Below, in pieces: positions 42,702-51,733 of a stretch of 64,000 nt of DNA. A program made the translations under genes and the position numbers. Where the stretch lies: contig NZ_JANAVF010000003.1 of NCBI RefSeq assembly GCF_024213195.1, forward strand, positions 333,420 to 397,419. The letters are read 5' to 3'. Below the pieces are notes generated by a model that worked only from the letters and a program-made list of their open reading frames with translations, ran no database searches and was not told where the DNA came from. Every line of letters starts with the position of its first letter. Position 1 is the stretch's first letter. Source of the stretch: Streptomyces sp. TBY4 (lineage in GTDB: Bacteria > Actinomycetota > Actinomycetes > Streptomycetales > Streptomycetaceae).

Positions 42702-43451
42702 ATGCTTCAGGTGTCCGAGATCCAAGACGCGGGCCGGCTCAAGAGTTTTGAGCGGTCCCTGCTGCGCAGCCACCTGTCCTTGACCAGGGAGGACCGTCCC
42801 CAGGAGTTCACCCTGGCCGGTCGGAACTGGGACCTGTTCGACGAGGTCTTCGCCCCTATCTACTCCCCCTCCACCGGGGTGGCCCTGGAGTTCCTGGGAC
42901 TGGCCCACCCCCAGGAGACCCCGCGCACGGGCTCGTTCCTGGAGATCGGCTGCGGCACCGGTGTCGTGGCCGTGATGAGCGCGCTGGCCGGTTACGACCG
43001 TGTGGTGGCGTCCGATATCAGCCCCTCCGCCGTGGAGAACGCACACGTCAACGCGGACCGGCACGGGGTGGCCGACCGTCTGCGGGCCGTGCACAGCGAC
43101 CTGTTCTCGGGGCTGGGCGAGGACGAGCGCTTCGACGTCATCTTCTGGAGCTCCAACTACGTGATGGGCCCGGAGAGCTACGAGTACAAGTCGGTGCACG
43201 AGCGGGCCTACGTGGACACCGGCTACCAGACGCACCGCCGGTTCCTCGAGCAGTCGGTGCACTGGACCACCCCGGGCGGTTCCGTACTGCTGCACTTCAG
43301 CGACCGCGGCGACCTGCCCGCACTGCACGAGATCGCCGCCGACTGCGGTCGCGAGCTGCGGCTGGTGGCCGGCCAGCGCGTCCGTGAGGGCGAGTACGGC
43401 GAGGACATGGTCGAGCACATGCTCCTCGAGATCGTTCCGTTCGGAGTCTGA
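42702..43451 (+). CDS. SAM-dependent methyltransferase (HemK/PrmC-like fold)
   Basis: A 249-residue class I methyltransferase. SAM-binding motif I is FLEIGCGTGVVAVMSALAG (about residues 80-98), the acidic motif II is ASDISPSAVENAHVN, and GSVLLHFSD is a late strand. The usual NPPY motif of amino- or glutamine-directed MTases is replaced by WSSNYVMGP (about residue 148), so the target is probably not the standard one. It is the first gene of the rightward cluster, 24 bp before pabAB. Acting on an amino- or hydroxy-aromatic acid made by the cluster is inferred. Confidence 0.75.
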   Translation: MLQVSEIQDAGRLKSFERSLLRSHLSLTREDRPQEFTLAGRNWDLFDEVFAPIYSPSTGVALEFLGLAHPQETPRTGSFLEIGCGTGVVAVMSALAGYDRVVASDISPSAVENAHVNADRHGVADRLRAVHSDLFSGLGEDERFDVIFWSSNYVMGPESYEYKSVHERAYVDTGYQTHRRFLEQSVHWTTPGGSVLLHFSDRGDLPALHEIAADCGRELRLVAGQRVREGEYGEDMVEHMLLEIVPFGV

Positions 43452-43474
43452 ATCAATACCGGGGGAGTGTCATC

Positions 43475-45622
43475 GTGCGTACGCTGCTTATCGACAACTA
43501 CGACTCTTTTACGTACAACCTGTTCCACCTACTGACCGAGGTGAATGGCAGGGAGCCGGAAGTCGTCCGCAATGACGACCCGCACTGGAAGGCGGCGCAC
43601 CTCGCCTCCTTCGACAACATCGTCGTCTCGCCGGGTCCGGGGACCCCGGGGCGGGCCGCCGACTTCGGTATCTGCGCCGGGATCATCGAGCGGACCGACC
43701 TTCCGCTTCTGGGGATCTGCCTCGGCCACCAGGGGATCGGCCTGATGCACGGCGCCCACGTGGACCGCGCGCCGCAGCCGCGGCACGGGCGCACCTCGCC
43801 CGTCCTGCACGACGGAACGGACCTGTTCGCCGGGCTGCCCTCGCCCATGGAAGTGGTGCGGTACCACTCCCTCGCCGTGACTGACCTCCCCGGCGAGCTG
43901 GAGGCGACCGCATGGACTCCGGACGGCATCCTGATGGGGCTGCGGCACCGTACGCGCCCGATGTGGGGGGTGCAGTTCCACCCCGAATCGATCTGCAGTG
44001 AGTACGGCACCGAACTGCTCGCGAACTTCGCCCGGTTGAGCAGGGCGCACGCCATCCACCGCGTGCCGGCCGCGCCCTCGCCCGTACGCGCACCCGAGCC
44101 CGAGCCCGAGCCCGCACCCGAGCCCGAGCCCGCGCCCGCACCGGCTCCGCCGTCCGAGCCCGTGCCGACGCGTGAACTCAGGCTCCTCACCCGCCGCGTG
44201 CCCACGGCCTGGGACCCCGAGGCCGTCTACGACCGGCTCTTCCGGGGCAACGACCACGCCTACTGGCTGGACAGCAGCCTGCCCGGAGCCGAGCGCGGCC
44301 GGTTCTCCGTCATGGGCGACGCCACCGGACCGCTCGCCCGCGTGGCCACCGCCGACGTGTGGAGCAGGGTCGTCCGCGTGGAGTCGCGGGGCGGCGACGG
44401 CGGACTCGTCGCGGGCCCCTTCATGGAGTGGATCAACCGGGACCTGCGCTCGATCCGCACCGAGCTGCCCACCGGAGCCGAAGAGCTGCCCTTCGACTTC
44501 GCCCTCGGCTGGGTCGGCTACCTCGGCTACGAGCTGAAGGCCGAGTGCGGCGGCGACCTCGTGCACCGCTCGCCCGTGGCCGACGCCACCATGGTCTTCG
44601 CCGACCGGGCCCTGGTCTTCGACCACGTCACGAACACCACCCACCTCCTCGCGCTCGCCGAGGGGGACGACACCGAGGCCCAGCGCTGGCTGACCGGGAC
44701 CGCGCAGCGCCTCTCGCACCTCTCGGGCCTGCGGCTGCCGGCGCCCCGCCCGGCCGGCCAGGGCGGGGAGATCCGGCTGCGCCACGACCGCCGCGCCTAC
44801 CTCGGGCTGATCGACTCCTGCCTGGAGGAGATCACCGCCGGGGAGAGCTACGAGGTCTGCCTGACCAACATGGCGGAGTCCGACACCACCGTCGACCCCT
44901 GGGCCGCGTACCGCTCGATGCGGCGCACCAGCCCGGCGCCCTTCGCGGCCCTGCTCCAGTTCGGTGAGCTGTCCGTGCTCAGCAGCTCGCCCGAGCGGTT
45001 CCTGCGGGTCTCCCGTGACGGGCTGATGGAGTCCTCGCCCATCAAGGGCACCCGCCCGCGCGGTGCCACCCCCGAGGAGGACGCCGCCCTGCGGGCGGAC
45101 CTGCTGAGCGACGAGAAGGACCGCTCGGAGAACCTGATGATCGTCGACCTGGTCCGCAACGACCTCGGCCGCTGCGCGGTACCGGGATCGGTCGAGGCCG
45201 AGGACCTCTTCCGGGTCGAGCGCTATGCCACGGTCCATCAGCTGGTGAGCACCGTACGGGCGCAGATGCGGCCCGAGCTGACGGCGGTGGACTGCGTGCG
45301 CGCCGCCTTCCCCGGCGGCTCGATGACCGGGGCTCCCAAGATCCGCACGATGCAGATCATCGACCGCCTGGAGGCGGGCCCGCGCGGGGTGTACTCCGGA
45401 GCCATCGGCTACTTCTCGCTCTCCGGAGCCGCGGACCTGAGCATCGTGATCCGTACCGCGACGGTGACCCCGGACCGGGTCCGGTACGGAGTCGGCGGGG
45501 CCGTGGTGGCCCTGTCCGACCCGGACGCGGAGTACGAGGAGACGGCGGTCAAGGCTGCTCCGTTTCTGGCGATGACGCAGGCCCGCTTCCCGGAGAGGCA
45601 GCGGCAGACGATCTCGTCCTGA
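43475..45622 (+). CDS. pabAB: Fused PabA-PabB aminodeoxychorismate synthase
   Basis: A 715-residue fusion that should turn chorismate and glutamine into 4-amino-4-deoxychorismate. Residues 1-195 are the glutaminase with Cys in GICLGHQGIG (Cys82) and QFHPESI. A Pro/Glu/Ala-rich linker (about 200-232, EPEPEPAPEPEPAPAPAPP) joins the chorismate-binding half. There, SSPIKGTRPRG holds the covalent-intermediate Lys that marks true ADC synthases rather than anthranilate synthases, and NLMIVDLVRNDLGR and GGSMTGAPKIRTMQIID line the site. Starts at GTG with GGGGGAG upstream. No ADC lyase (PabC) is in the window. Its 3' end overlaps the convergent transaldolase-like gene by 74 bp. Confidence 0.92.
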   Translation: MRTLLIDNYDSFTYNLFHLLTEVNGREPEVVRNDDPHWKAAHLASFDNIVVSPGPGTPGRAADFGICAGIIERTDLPLLGICLGHQGIGLMHGAHVDRAPQPRHGRTSPVLHDGTDLFAGLPSPMEVVRYHSLAVTDLPGELEATAWTPDGILMGLRHRTRPMWGVQFHPESICSEYGTELLANFARLSRAHAIHRVPAAPSPVRAPEPEPEPAPEPEPAPAPAPPSEPVPTRELRLLTRRVPTAWDPEAVYDRLFRGNDHAYWLDSSLPGAERGRFSVMGDATGPLARVATADVWSRVVRVESRGGDGGLVAGPFMEWINRDLRSIRTELPTGAEELPFDFALGWVGYLGYELKAECGGDLVHRSPVADATMVFADRALVFDHVTNTTHLLALAEGDDTEAQRWLTGTAQRLSHLSGLRLPAPRPAGQGGEIRLRHDRRAYLGLIDSCLEEITAGESYEVCLTNMAESDTTVDPWAAYRSMRRTSPAPFAALLQFGELSVLSSSPERFLRVSRDGLMESSPIKGTRPRGATPEEDAALRADLLSDEKDRSENLMIVDLVRNDLGRCAVPGSVEAEDLFRVERYATVHQLVSTVRAQMRPELTAVDCVRAAFPGGSMTGAPKIRTMQIIDRLEAGPRGVYSGAIGYFSLSGAADLSIVIRTATVTPDRVRYGVGGAVVALSDPDAEYEETAVKAAPFLAMTQARFPERQRQTISS

Positions 45623-46574
45623 GGTTCCAGTCGTGCTGGAGACGGGTGAGTTCCGCCGTCTCCAGCACGGCCGCGACCCGGGCCGAGGGGATGCCGATCC
45701 GCTCCAGGGCGGCCAGCGGAGCGCTCGCCTCGCCCTCCCTCCCGAGCAGGGTGTCCCCGCTCAGGGCCGGCCTGCGCGCGGCCGCCTCCAGGGTGTCCAC
45801 CGACAGCGCGAGCGCCGTGTTCCATCCGATGAGCGCGCCCACGTCGGTGCCCCCTGCGGTCCACAACAGCCTTGGCTGCGGGGCGCCGTTGGCCCGCAGC
45901 ACCCGCCACCAGTCCCCGGACAGCCGCTGCTCGCGGAGCCGGTACATCGCGCGGGCGACGGCCAGACCCGCCGCGCCCCGGACCTCGTCGCCCGGGTCGA
46001 CCCCCAGCCCGTCCAGCCGGGACTCGATCTCCGCGTCGAACAGCCCCACCGGGAACGAGGCCACCATCGAGACCTCGCCCAGCGACCGGCCGTCCGCGAG
46101 CGAGCGCTCCAGCCCGTCGACGTAGGCGTCGAGCACCTCGGCGTACCGCTCGGCCGAGAAGACCAGCGAGGCGTGCACCCCGATGCCCTCGGCCAGGCAG
46201 TCGGCCAGCGCCTCCAGTCCCGCCGGGGTCGCGGGAATCCGTACGAGCAGGTTGGGGCGCGCCAGTTGACGGTGCAGTGCCCGGGCCGCCGACCGGAACG
46301 CGTGTGCGTCATGGGCCCTCAGGGGGGACACCGGCACGGAGACGTGTCCGACGGCGCCTTCGGTCGCCTCGAACACGGGCCGCAGCAGGTCGCAGCCCCG
46401 TCGGAGCAGTGTGAGGGAACTGCCCGCGGGAGCCAGGGCGTTGTGGAAGTGGGTGCCCAGGACCGGATGCCGGACGCTCGTCTCGAATTCTTCGGGGCCG
46501 CGCGCACTCAGCCAGGGCGAGACGCCTTCGGACACCAGTTGTTTCAGCAGGTCTTGCGCTTCTTGGCTCACCAC
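45549..46574 (-). CDS. Transaldolase-like protein without the Schiff-base lysine
   Basis: A 341-residue protein related to actinobacterial transaldolases. RPNLLVRIPATPAGLEALADCLAEGIGVHASLVFSAERYAEVLDAYVDGLER (about residues 106-158) aligns with the MIKIPATKAGLPAI...NVTLIFSLERY stretch of real enzymes, and SMVASFPVGLFDAEIESRL with SVASFFVSRVDTEIDKRL. The catalytic Lys that forms the Schiff base is Arg112 here. The N-terminal TTNPSIF motif is also absent (VLGTHFHNALAPAGSS instead). It is probably inactive as a transaldolase and may be a regulator or a new activity. It is divergent from the DAHP synthase and overlaps the pabAB end. Confidence 0.75.
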   Translation of the reverse strand: MVSQEAQDLLKQLVSEGVSPWLSARGPEEFETSVRHPVLGTHFHNALAPAGSSLTLLRRGCDLLRPVFEATEGAVGHVSVPVSPLRAHDAHAFRSAARALHRQLARPNLLVRIPATPAGLEALADCLAEGIGVHASLVFSAERYAEVLDAYVDGLERSLADGRSLGEVSMVASFPVGLFDAEIESRLDGLGVDPGDEVRGAAGLAVARAMYRLREQRLSGDWWRVLRANGAPQPRLLWTAGGTDVGALIGWNTALALSVDTLEAAARRPALSGDTLLGREGEASAPLAALERIGIPSARVAAVLETAELTRLQHDWNLRTRSSAAASPGSGPASSPETEQP

Positions 46575-46778
46575 GTTCCGAGCTTAGGTGTGCACGTCAT
46601 GTGCCACCGGCGACCAGCTGGCTCTGTGTCAGGTGGAGCGGAACACCGGCTTCCCGACGTGACCGAATGTGCCTCCACCTGACGAATCGGTGAACCCGTG
46701 GTGGTTGGCGCAATTTTTTCTTTGCAGTCTTCTCGCTGCATCCGATGTCACGGCAGGTTCAGTACCGGGAGGTGCCAC
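46575..46778. promoter_or_regulatory. Divergent transaldolase-like / DAHP synthase promoter with long-range inverted repeat
   Basis: The gap holds an 11-bp perfect inverted repeat, GTCAGGTGGAG (46628-46638) and CTCCACCTGAC (46673-46683), separated by 34 bp. It lies about 100-150 bp upstream of the DAHP synthase start. GGGAGGTGCC before the ATG at 46779 is the ribosome site. Confidence 0.5.
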
Positions 46779-47945
46779 ATGTACGGTGTCGCGCGCTTGA
46801 AATCATCGCCGGCGGGCCAGCAGCCCGTTTGGCCCGACGAAGACGCCCTGGTGAATGCGAGGGCCGAAATAGAGGACTCGGCGGCACTGGTGCGCGCGGA
46901 GGACGTCGAGGCCCTCCGGACACTGCTGGCCGCCGCCTCGCGGGGCGAAGTGCAGATCGTCCAGAGCGGGGACTGCGCGGAGGACTTCGCCGAGTGCACC
47001 CCCGGATACGTGGCGCGCAAGGCCGCGCTCCTCGACGTGCTGGCCGGCGTCATGAAGACGCGCTCGCTCAAGCCCGTCCTGCGCGTGGGCCGGCTCGCGG
47101 GCCAGTTCGGCAAGCCCCGGTCCAACAACACCGAGACCGTCCAGGGCGTCGAACTCGCCGTGTACCGCGGCCACATGGTCAACAGCCCGGAGCCCGACCC
47201 CGAACTGCGCCGGCCCGACCCGCGGCGGCTGGTCTCCGGCTACCGCGCGGCCGCGAACGCCATGCGGTACCTGGGCTGGCACGGTGAGCAGCGGCCGTCC
47301 GCGGCCGAGGCCCCGGTGTGGACCAGCCACGAGGCCCTGCTGCTGGACTACGAGATCCCGATGCTGCGCACCCAGCCCGACGGCTCGGTGCTGCTCACCT
47401 CGACGCACTGGCCCTGGATGGGCGAGCGCACGCGCGAGCTGGACGGCGCCCACGTCGAGCTGTTCGCGTCCATCTCCAACCCGGTCGCCACCAAGGTCGG
47501 CCCGAAGATGACCCCCGCCGAGCTGGTCGAACTGTGCGGCCGCCTCGACCCGCTGCGCGAGCCGGGCCGGCTGACGCTGATCTCCCGGATGGGTGTGGGC
47601 ACGGCCGCCGAGAAGCTGCCGGCCCTGGTCCGCGCGGTCCGCGAGGCCGGGCACCCCGTGCTCTGGATGTGCGACCCGATGCACGGGAACACCGTCAGCG
47701 CCGGCGGCTACAAGACCCGTTTCCTCACGTCCGTCGTGCGCGAGGTCGAGGAATTCCAGGCGGCCGTCGTCGACAACGGCGGAGTGGCGGCCGGACTTCA
47801 CCTGGAGACCACTCCCGACGCCGTGCGCGAATGCGTCCGGGACGAATACCACGTCAGTGAGCTGGGCGAGAAGTACACCTCGTTCTGCGACCCGCGCCTC
47901 AATTCCGACCAGGCCGTCGAAGTCGTGTCCGCCTGGCGCGGCTGA
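46779..47945 (+). CDS. phzC: Class II DAHP synthase (PhzC-like)
   Basis: A 388-residue type II 3-deoxy-D-arabino-heptulosonate 7-phosphate synthase, the entry step of the shikimate pathway from PEP and erythrose 4-phosphate. VQSGDCAEDFAE (about residues 62-72), VLRVGRLAGQFGKPRS, TSHEALLLDYE, SNPVATKVGPKMTP and MCDPMHGNTVSAGGYKTR mark the metal- and substrate-binding sites. It is shorter than the ~450-residue primary enzyme and matches the PhzC-type paralogues of secondary clusters, often less sensitive to feedback (known of the type; not shown here). It is followed by the SDR, PhzD and PhzE genes in close order. Confidence 0.9.
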   Translation: MYGVARLKSSPAGQQPVWPDEDALVNARAEIEDSAALVRAEDVEALRTLLAAASRGEVQIVQSGDCAEDFAECTPGYVARKAALLDVLAGVMKTRSLKPVLRVGRLAGQFGKPRSNNTETVQGVELAVYRGHMVNSPEPDPELRRPDPRRLVSGYRAAANAMRYLGWHGEQRPSAAEAPVWTSHEALLLDYEIPMLRTQPDGSVLLTSTHWPWMGERTRELDGAHVELFASISNPVATKVGPKMTPAELVELCGRLDPLREPGRLTLISRMGVGTAAEKLPALVRAVREAGHPVLWMCDPMHGNTVSAGGYKTRFLTSVVREVEEFQAAVVDNGGVAAGLHLETTPDAVRECVRDEYHVSELGEKYTSFCDPRLNSDQAVEVVSAWRG

Positions 47946-47973
47946 GGCTGAAATACAGAGGGGCGTTCCCGCC

Positions 47974-48744
47974 ATGGAAGGAAAAATCGCTCTCGTCACC
48001 GGAGCGGCCGGCGGCATAGGCGCGGCCATCGTCCGCACGCTGGCCGCCCAGGGTGTCCGGGTGGCCGCGGTCGACATGGATGCGACCCGGCTGCGCGACC
48101 TGGCGAAGTCGGTCATCGAGGAAGGAGGCCGCGTCGAGACGTTCCCCGTCGACGTCACCTCCAGCGCTGAGGTCGAGGCGCTGGTGGACGACGTGGAGGC
48201 GCTCGTGGGGCCGCTCGACTTCCTCGTCAACGCCGCCGGAGTACTGCGGCTCGCCGAGGCCCGCGCCCTCACCGACGAGGAGTGGAGCCTGACGTTCGCG
48301 GTCAACACCACGGGCGTGTTCCTCGTCTCGCGCGCCGTCGTCAACCGCATGGTGCCGCGCGGATGCGGTGCGATCGTCACGATCGCCTCCAACTCCGCGG
48401 GCACCGCCCGTACGGAGATGGCCGCGTACGCCGCTTCGAAGGCGGCCGCGACCATGTTCACCAAGTGTCTGGGCCTGGAAGTCGCCAAGTTCGGGATCCG
48501 CGCGAACATCGTGGCGCCGGGATCCACGGACACGCCGATGCTCACCTCGATGTGGCAGGACGAGAGCAGCTCGAAGGCCTCCATCGACGGGGTGCCCGGC
48601 TCGTACCGCGTGGGCATCCCGCTGGGCAAGATCGCCCGCCCCGAGGACGTCGCCGAGGCGGTCGTCTTCCTGCTCTCCGACAAGGCCGCGCACATCACGA
48701 TGCACGACCTCACCGTGGACGGCGGTGCGGCGCTGGGTGTCTGA
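47974..48744 (+). CDS. Short-chain dehydrogenase, probable dihydro-3-hydroxyanthranilate dehydrogenase
   Basis: A 256-residue classical [11 protein letters not shown] (residues 9-16) binds NAD(P), VNAAGVL is the structural motif, TIASNSAG holds the catalytic Ser and YAASKAAA the catalytic Tyr and Lys. PGSTDTPML and the C-terminal VDGGAALGV fit the family of 2,3-dihydro-2,3-dihydroxybenzoate dehydrogenases (EntA/DhbA). Placed between DAHP synthase and PhzD/PhzE, it should oxidise trans-2,3-dihydro-3-hydroxyanthranilate to 3-hydroxyanthranilate (inference from context and family). GAGGGGCG lies upstream of the ATG. Confidence 0.8.
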   Translation: MEGKIALVTGAAGGIGAAIVRTLAAQGVRVAAVDMDATRLRDLAKSVIEEGGRVETFPVDVTSSAEVEALVDDVEALVGPLDFLVNAAGVLRLAEARALTDEEWSLTFAVNTTGVFLVSRAVVNRMVPRGCGAIVTIASNSAGTARTEMAAYAASKAAATMFTKCLGLEVAKFGIRANIVAPGSTDTPMLTSMWQDESSSKASIDGVPGSYRVGIPLGKIARPEDVAEAVVFLLSDKAAHITMHDLTVDGGAALGV

Positions 48745-48796
48745 GACCGCTGCGACCAGTCATCCGAACGTCAACGAGAACGAGAGGGAGAAACGC

Positions 48797-49471
48797 ATGG
48801 CAGGGATCCCTGCTATCAGCCCCTATCCGATGCCCTCGGCAGCCGACCTGCCCGCCACCACCGTGGACTGGGAGGTCGACCCGGACCGTGCCGTGCTGCT
48901 CGTGCACGACCTGCAGAAGTACTTCCTGACCGCCTTCCCCGCCGGCGAACAGCCCGTCGTGGACCTGTCCCGCAACGCCGGGGAGCTGCGCGAACGCGCG
49001 GCGCAGCTCGGCATTCCGGTCGCCTACACGGCGCAGCCCGGCGGCATGACGCCCGCCGAGCGCGGCCTGCTCGCCGACTTCTGGGGCCCGGGCATGCGCC
49101 CGAGCCCCGAACACCGCCAGGTCGTGGACCAGGTGGCGCCGGCCCCCGGGGACTGGATGCTCACCAAGTGGCGCTACAGCGCATTCTTCAAGACCGATCT
49201 GCTGGAGCGGATGCGCGCCGAAGGCCGCGACCAGCTGATCATCTGCGGCGTCTACGCCCACGTGGGCGTCCTGATGACGGCGGTGGACGCGTTCACCCAC
49301 GACATCCAGCCCTTCCTGGTCGCCGATGCCATCGCCGACTTCAGCTGGGAGGAGCACCGGATGACGCTGGAGTACGCGGCCGGCCGGTGCGCCGCCCTGA
49401 CCACCACGAAGGAGCTCCTCACGGCCCTCCCGGACCGGGTGGGCGCGTACGCGGAAGGGGTTCCGGCATGA
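48797..49471 (+). CDS. phzD: Isochorismatase, PhzD type
   Basis: A 224-residue isochorismatase that should split the vinyl ether of 2-amino-2-deoxyisochorismate to give trans-2,3-dihydro-3-hydroxyanthranilate and pyruvate. [16 protein letters not shown] carries Asp38, [13 protein letters not shown] carries Lys124, and [33 protein letters not shown] is very close to PhzD and keeps the superfamily site without the Cys nucleophile. Starts behind GAGGGAGAAACGC. It overlaps the PhzE start by 4 bp (ATGA), so the two products are made together. Confidence 0.9.
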   Translation: MAGIPAISPYPMPSAADLPATTVDWEVDPDRAVLLVHDLQKYFLTAFPAGEQPVVDLSRNAGELRERAAQLGIPVAYTAQPGGMTPAERGLLADFWGPGMRPSPEHRQVVDQVAPAPGDWMLTKWRYSAFFKTDLLERMRAEGRDQLIICGVYAHVGVLMTAVDAFTHDIQPFLVADAIADFSWEEHRMTLEYAAGRCAALTTTKELLTALPDRVGAYAEGVPA

Positions 49472-51351
49472 CCGCGGACCAGCTGGGCCGGATCCTGGGC
49501 GAGCGGCCGCCGGCCTTCGCACTGATCCGCCGCCCGGAGACCACGCCCGGCGACCGGCTCGACCTGTTCCTCGGCTCGTTCACCGAGGCCGCGACACTGG
49601 CCGACGTACCGCTCGGCGAGGTCGTGGAGGGGGGTGGCGCGCGTCAGGACGTGCTCACCCTGATCCCGTACCGGCAGCTCGCCGAGCGCGGGTTCGAGGC
49701 GCCGGACGACGGCACCCCGCTGCTCGCCATGGTGATCGACGAGCAGACGCAGGTGCCGCTCGACGCCGTGCTGCGGCAGATCCCCGACGCACCGGTCCGC
49801 CTCGTGCCCGGCGGCGACTTCGACATCGACGACGACACGTACGCCGAAACGGTGCGCCGTGTCATCGCGGACGAGATCGGCACCGGCGAGGGCGCCAACT
49901 TCGTGCTGAAGCGCTCCTTCGTGGCCGACATCAGCGAGTACTCCGTCGGCGCGGCCCTGCGGATCTTCCGCCGGCTGCTGGAGCAGGAGACCGGCGCGTA
50001 CTGGACGTTCGTCGTGCACACCGGCGACCGCACGCTCGTCGGCGCCTCTCCCGAGCGCCACATGAGCGTGGCGGGCGGCCTGGCCGTGATGAACCCCATC
50101 AGCGGCACCTACCGCTTCCCCGACTCGGGCCCCGATCTCCGCGGCGTCATGGACTTCCTCGCCGACCGCAAGGAGGCCGACGAGCTGTACATGGTCGTCG
50201 ACGAGGAACTCAAGATGATGGCCCGGATCTGCGATGCGGGCGGCCGGGTCGTCGGGCCCTACCTGAAGGAGATGGCCCGGCTCGCGCACACCGAGTACTT
50301 CATCGAGGGCCGTACCTCCCGCGACCCGCGCGAGATCCTCCACGAGACCCTGTTCGCGCCGACGGTCACCGGGTCCCCGCTGGAGAGCGCGGGCCGGGTC
50401 ATCAAGAAGTACGAGCCGCAGGGCCGCGGTTACTACAGCGGCGTCCTCGCCCTCATCGGCCAGGACGGGAACAGCGAGCGCACCCTGGACTCGGCGATCC
50501 TCATCCGGACCGCCGACATCGAGGACGGCGGGCGGATGCGGATCGGCGTCGGTGCCACCCTCGTCCGGCACTCCGACCCGCTGTCCGAGGTCGCCGAGAC
50601 CCGCGCCAAGGCCTCCGGTCTGCTGGCCGTCTTCGAGGAGCCCGGACCGAGCCGCTTCGGCGACCACCCCGAGGTGCGGGCGGCGCTCAGCCGACGCAAC
50701 GACACCATCGCCGGCTTCTGGCTGGACGACGAGGCCGACCGCGCCCGGCCGGTTCCGCTGCTCGCGGGCCGCAAGGTGCTGGTGGTCGACGCGGAGGACA
50801 CCTTCACCGCGATGATCGCGCACCAGCTGCGCGCCATCGACGCGCAGGTCACGGTCTGCCGCTTCGACGAGCCCTACGACTTCGCCCCGTACGACCTCGT
50901 CGTCATGGGCCCGGGACCGGGCGACCCGCGGGAGGTGGACCACCCGAAGATCGCGCACCTGCGGGGGGCGGTCGACACCCTCCTCGCGGAGCGGCGGCCG
51001 TTCCTCGCCGTCTGCCTCAGCCACCAGGTGCTCAGCACGAAGCTCGGCTTCGGCCTGCGGCGCAGGGAGCAGCCCAACCAGGGGGTGCAGCGGGAGATCG
51101 ACCTGTTCGGGCGGCGCGAGCGCGTCGGCTTCTACAACACCTTCGCGGCGCAGAGCGCCTCGGACACCGTCGAGGTGTCCGGCGTCGGCACGGTGCAGGT
51201 GTGCCGGGAGGCGGAGACCGGCGAGGTGCACGCGCTGCGCGGGCCCGGCTTCCGGTCGATGCAGTTCCACGCCGAGTCCGTGCTCACGGAGGACGGTGTC
51301 CGCATCGTCGCCGAGGCCCTGGCGGGCCTGCTGCAGGAGCAGCTCGTATGA
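49468..51351 (+). CDS. phzE: 2-amino-2-deoxyisochorismate synthase, PhzE type
   Basis: A 627-residue protein, the length of PhzE. The N-terminal chorismate-binding half (about 1-410) has [21 protein letters not shown] (Ser in place of the ADC-synthase Lys) and [14 protein letters not shown]; the C-terminal half (about 430-627) is a glutaminase with the Cys in [10 protein letters not shown] and MQFHAESVL. It should make ADIC from chorismate and glutamine and stop there, unlike anthranilate synthase. Working with PhzD and the SDR, this gives 3-hydroxyanthranilate. Because pabAB also aminates chorismate, two aminated products are possible in this cluster. Confidence 0.92.
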   Translation: MTADQLGRILGERPPAFALIRRPETTPGDRLDLFLGSFTEAATLADVPLGEVVEGGGARQDVLTLIPYRQLAERGFEAPDDGTPLLAMVIDEQTQVPLDAVLRQIPDAPVRLVPGGDFDIDDDTYAETVRRVIADEIGTGEGANFVLKRSFVADISEYSVGAALRIFRRLLEQETGAYWTFVVHTGDRTLVGASPERHMSVAGGLAVMNPISGTYRFPDSGPDLRGVMDFLADRKEADELYMVVDEELKMMARICDAGGRVVGPYLKEMARLAHTEYFIEGRTSRDPREILHETLFAPTVTGSPLESAGRVIKKYEPQGRGYYSGVLALIGQDGNSERTLDSAILIRTADIEDGGRMRIGVGATLVRHSDPLSEVAETRAKASGLLAVFEEPGPSRFGDHPEVRAALSRRNDTIAGFWLDDEADRARPVPLLAGRKVLVVDAEDTFTAMIAHQLRAIDAQVTVCRFDEPYDFAPYDLVVMGPGPGDPREVDHPKIAHLRGAVDTLLAERRPFLAVCLSHQVLSTKLGFGLRRREQPNQGVQREIDLFGRRERVGFYNTFAAQSASDTVEVSGVGTVQVCREAETGEVHALRGPGFRSMQFHAESVLTEDGVRIVAEALAGLLQEQLV

Positions 51352-51671
51352 AGGCGACGGTGGCCTGGTGGGACCTGGCCGGCTCGGGGCACAGCATCGA
51401 GTCGCTGAGGTCGTACCTGCGGGACGAGGCGGTCGACCGGTTCGCATCGGTCGAGGGCCTGCGGCTGAAGTTCTGGATCGCGGATCCGCAGACCGAGCGC
51501 TGGGGAGCGGTGCTGCTGTGGGAGTCCGCGGAGGCGGCGGCCCGGCCGCTCGCCCCGCGGGCCGCGGAGCTCATCGGGCGGGCGCCGGTGCAGTACGCGG
51601 TGTTCGACGTCGAGGCCACGGTCGAGGGCGTCCACACGCTGCCCGCACTGCCGGGCCCCGGCCTGATCTGA
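51348..51671 (+). CDS. YdhR-like small dimeric alpha/beta-barrel protein
   Basis: A 107-residue protein. [43 protein letters not shown] and ERWGAVLLWESAEAAARPLAPRAAELIG fit the size and strand pattern of YdhR-type monooxygenase-like barrels. Its ATG overlaps the PhzE stop (ATGA), so it is a cluster member. It may be an oxygenase acting on the hydroxyanthranilate product or a scaffolding protein; neither is shown. A terminator follows. Confidence 0.55.
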   Translation: MKATVAWWDLAGSGHSIESLRSYLRDEAVDRFASVEGLRLKFWIADPQTERWGAVLLWESAEAAARPLAPRAAELIGRAPVQYAVFDVEATVEGVHTLPALPGPGLI

Positions 51672-51697
51672 GCACGGACCTGATCCGGGCACGGAGC

Positions 51698-51732
51698 GGC
51701 CCCTCACGACCCGTCCGGGACGTGAGGGGCCG
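51698..51732. terminator. Bidirectional hairpin terminator
   Basis: CGGCCCCTCACG (51698-51709) pairs with CGTGAGGGGCCG (51721-51732). It lies between the stops of the convergent YdhR-like and AtaL-like genes. Confidence 0.85.
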
Positions 51733-51733
51733 T

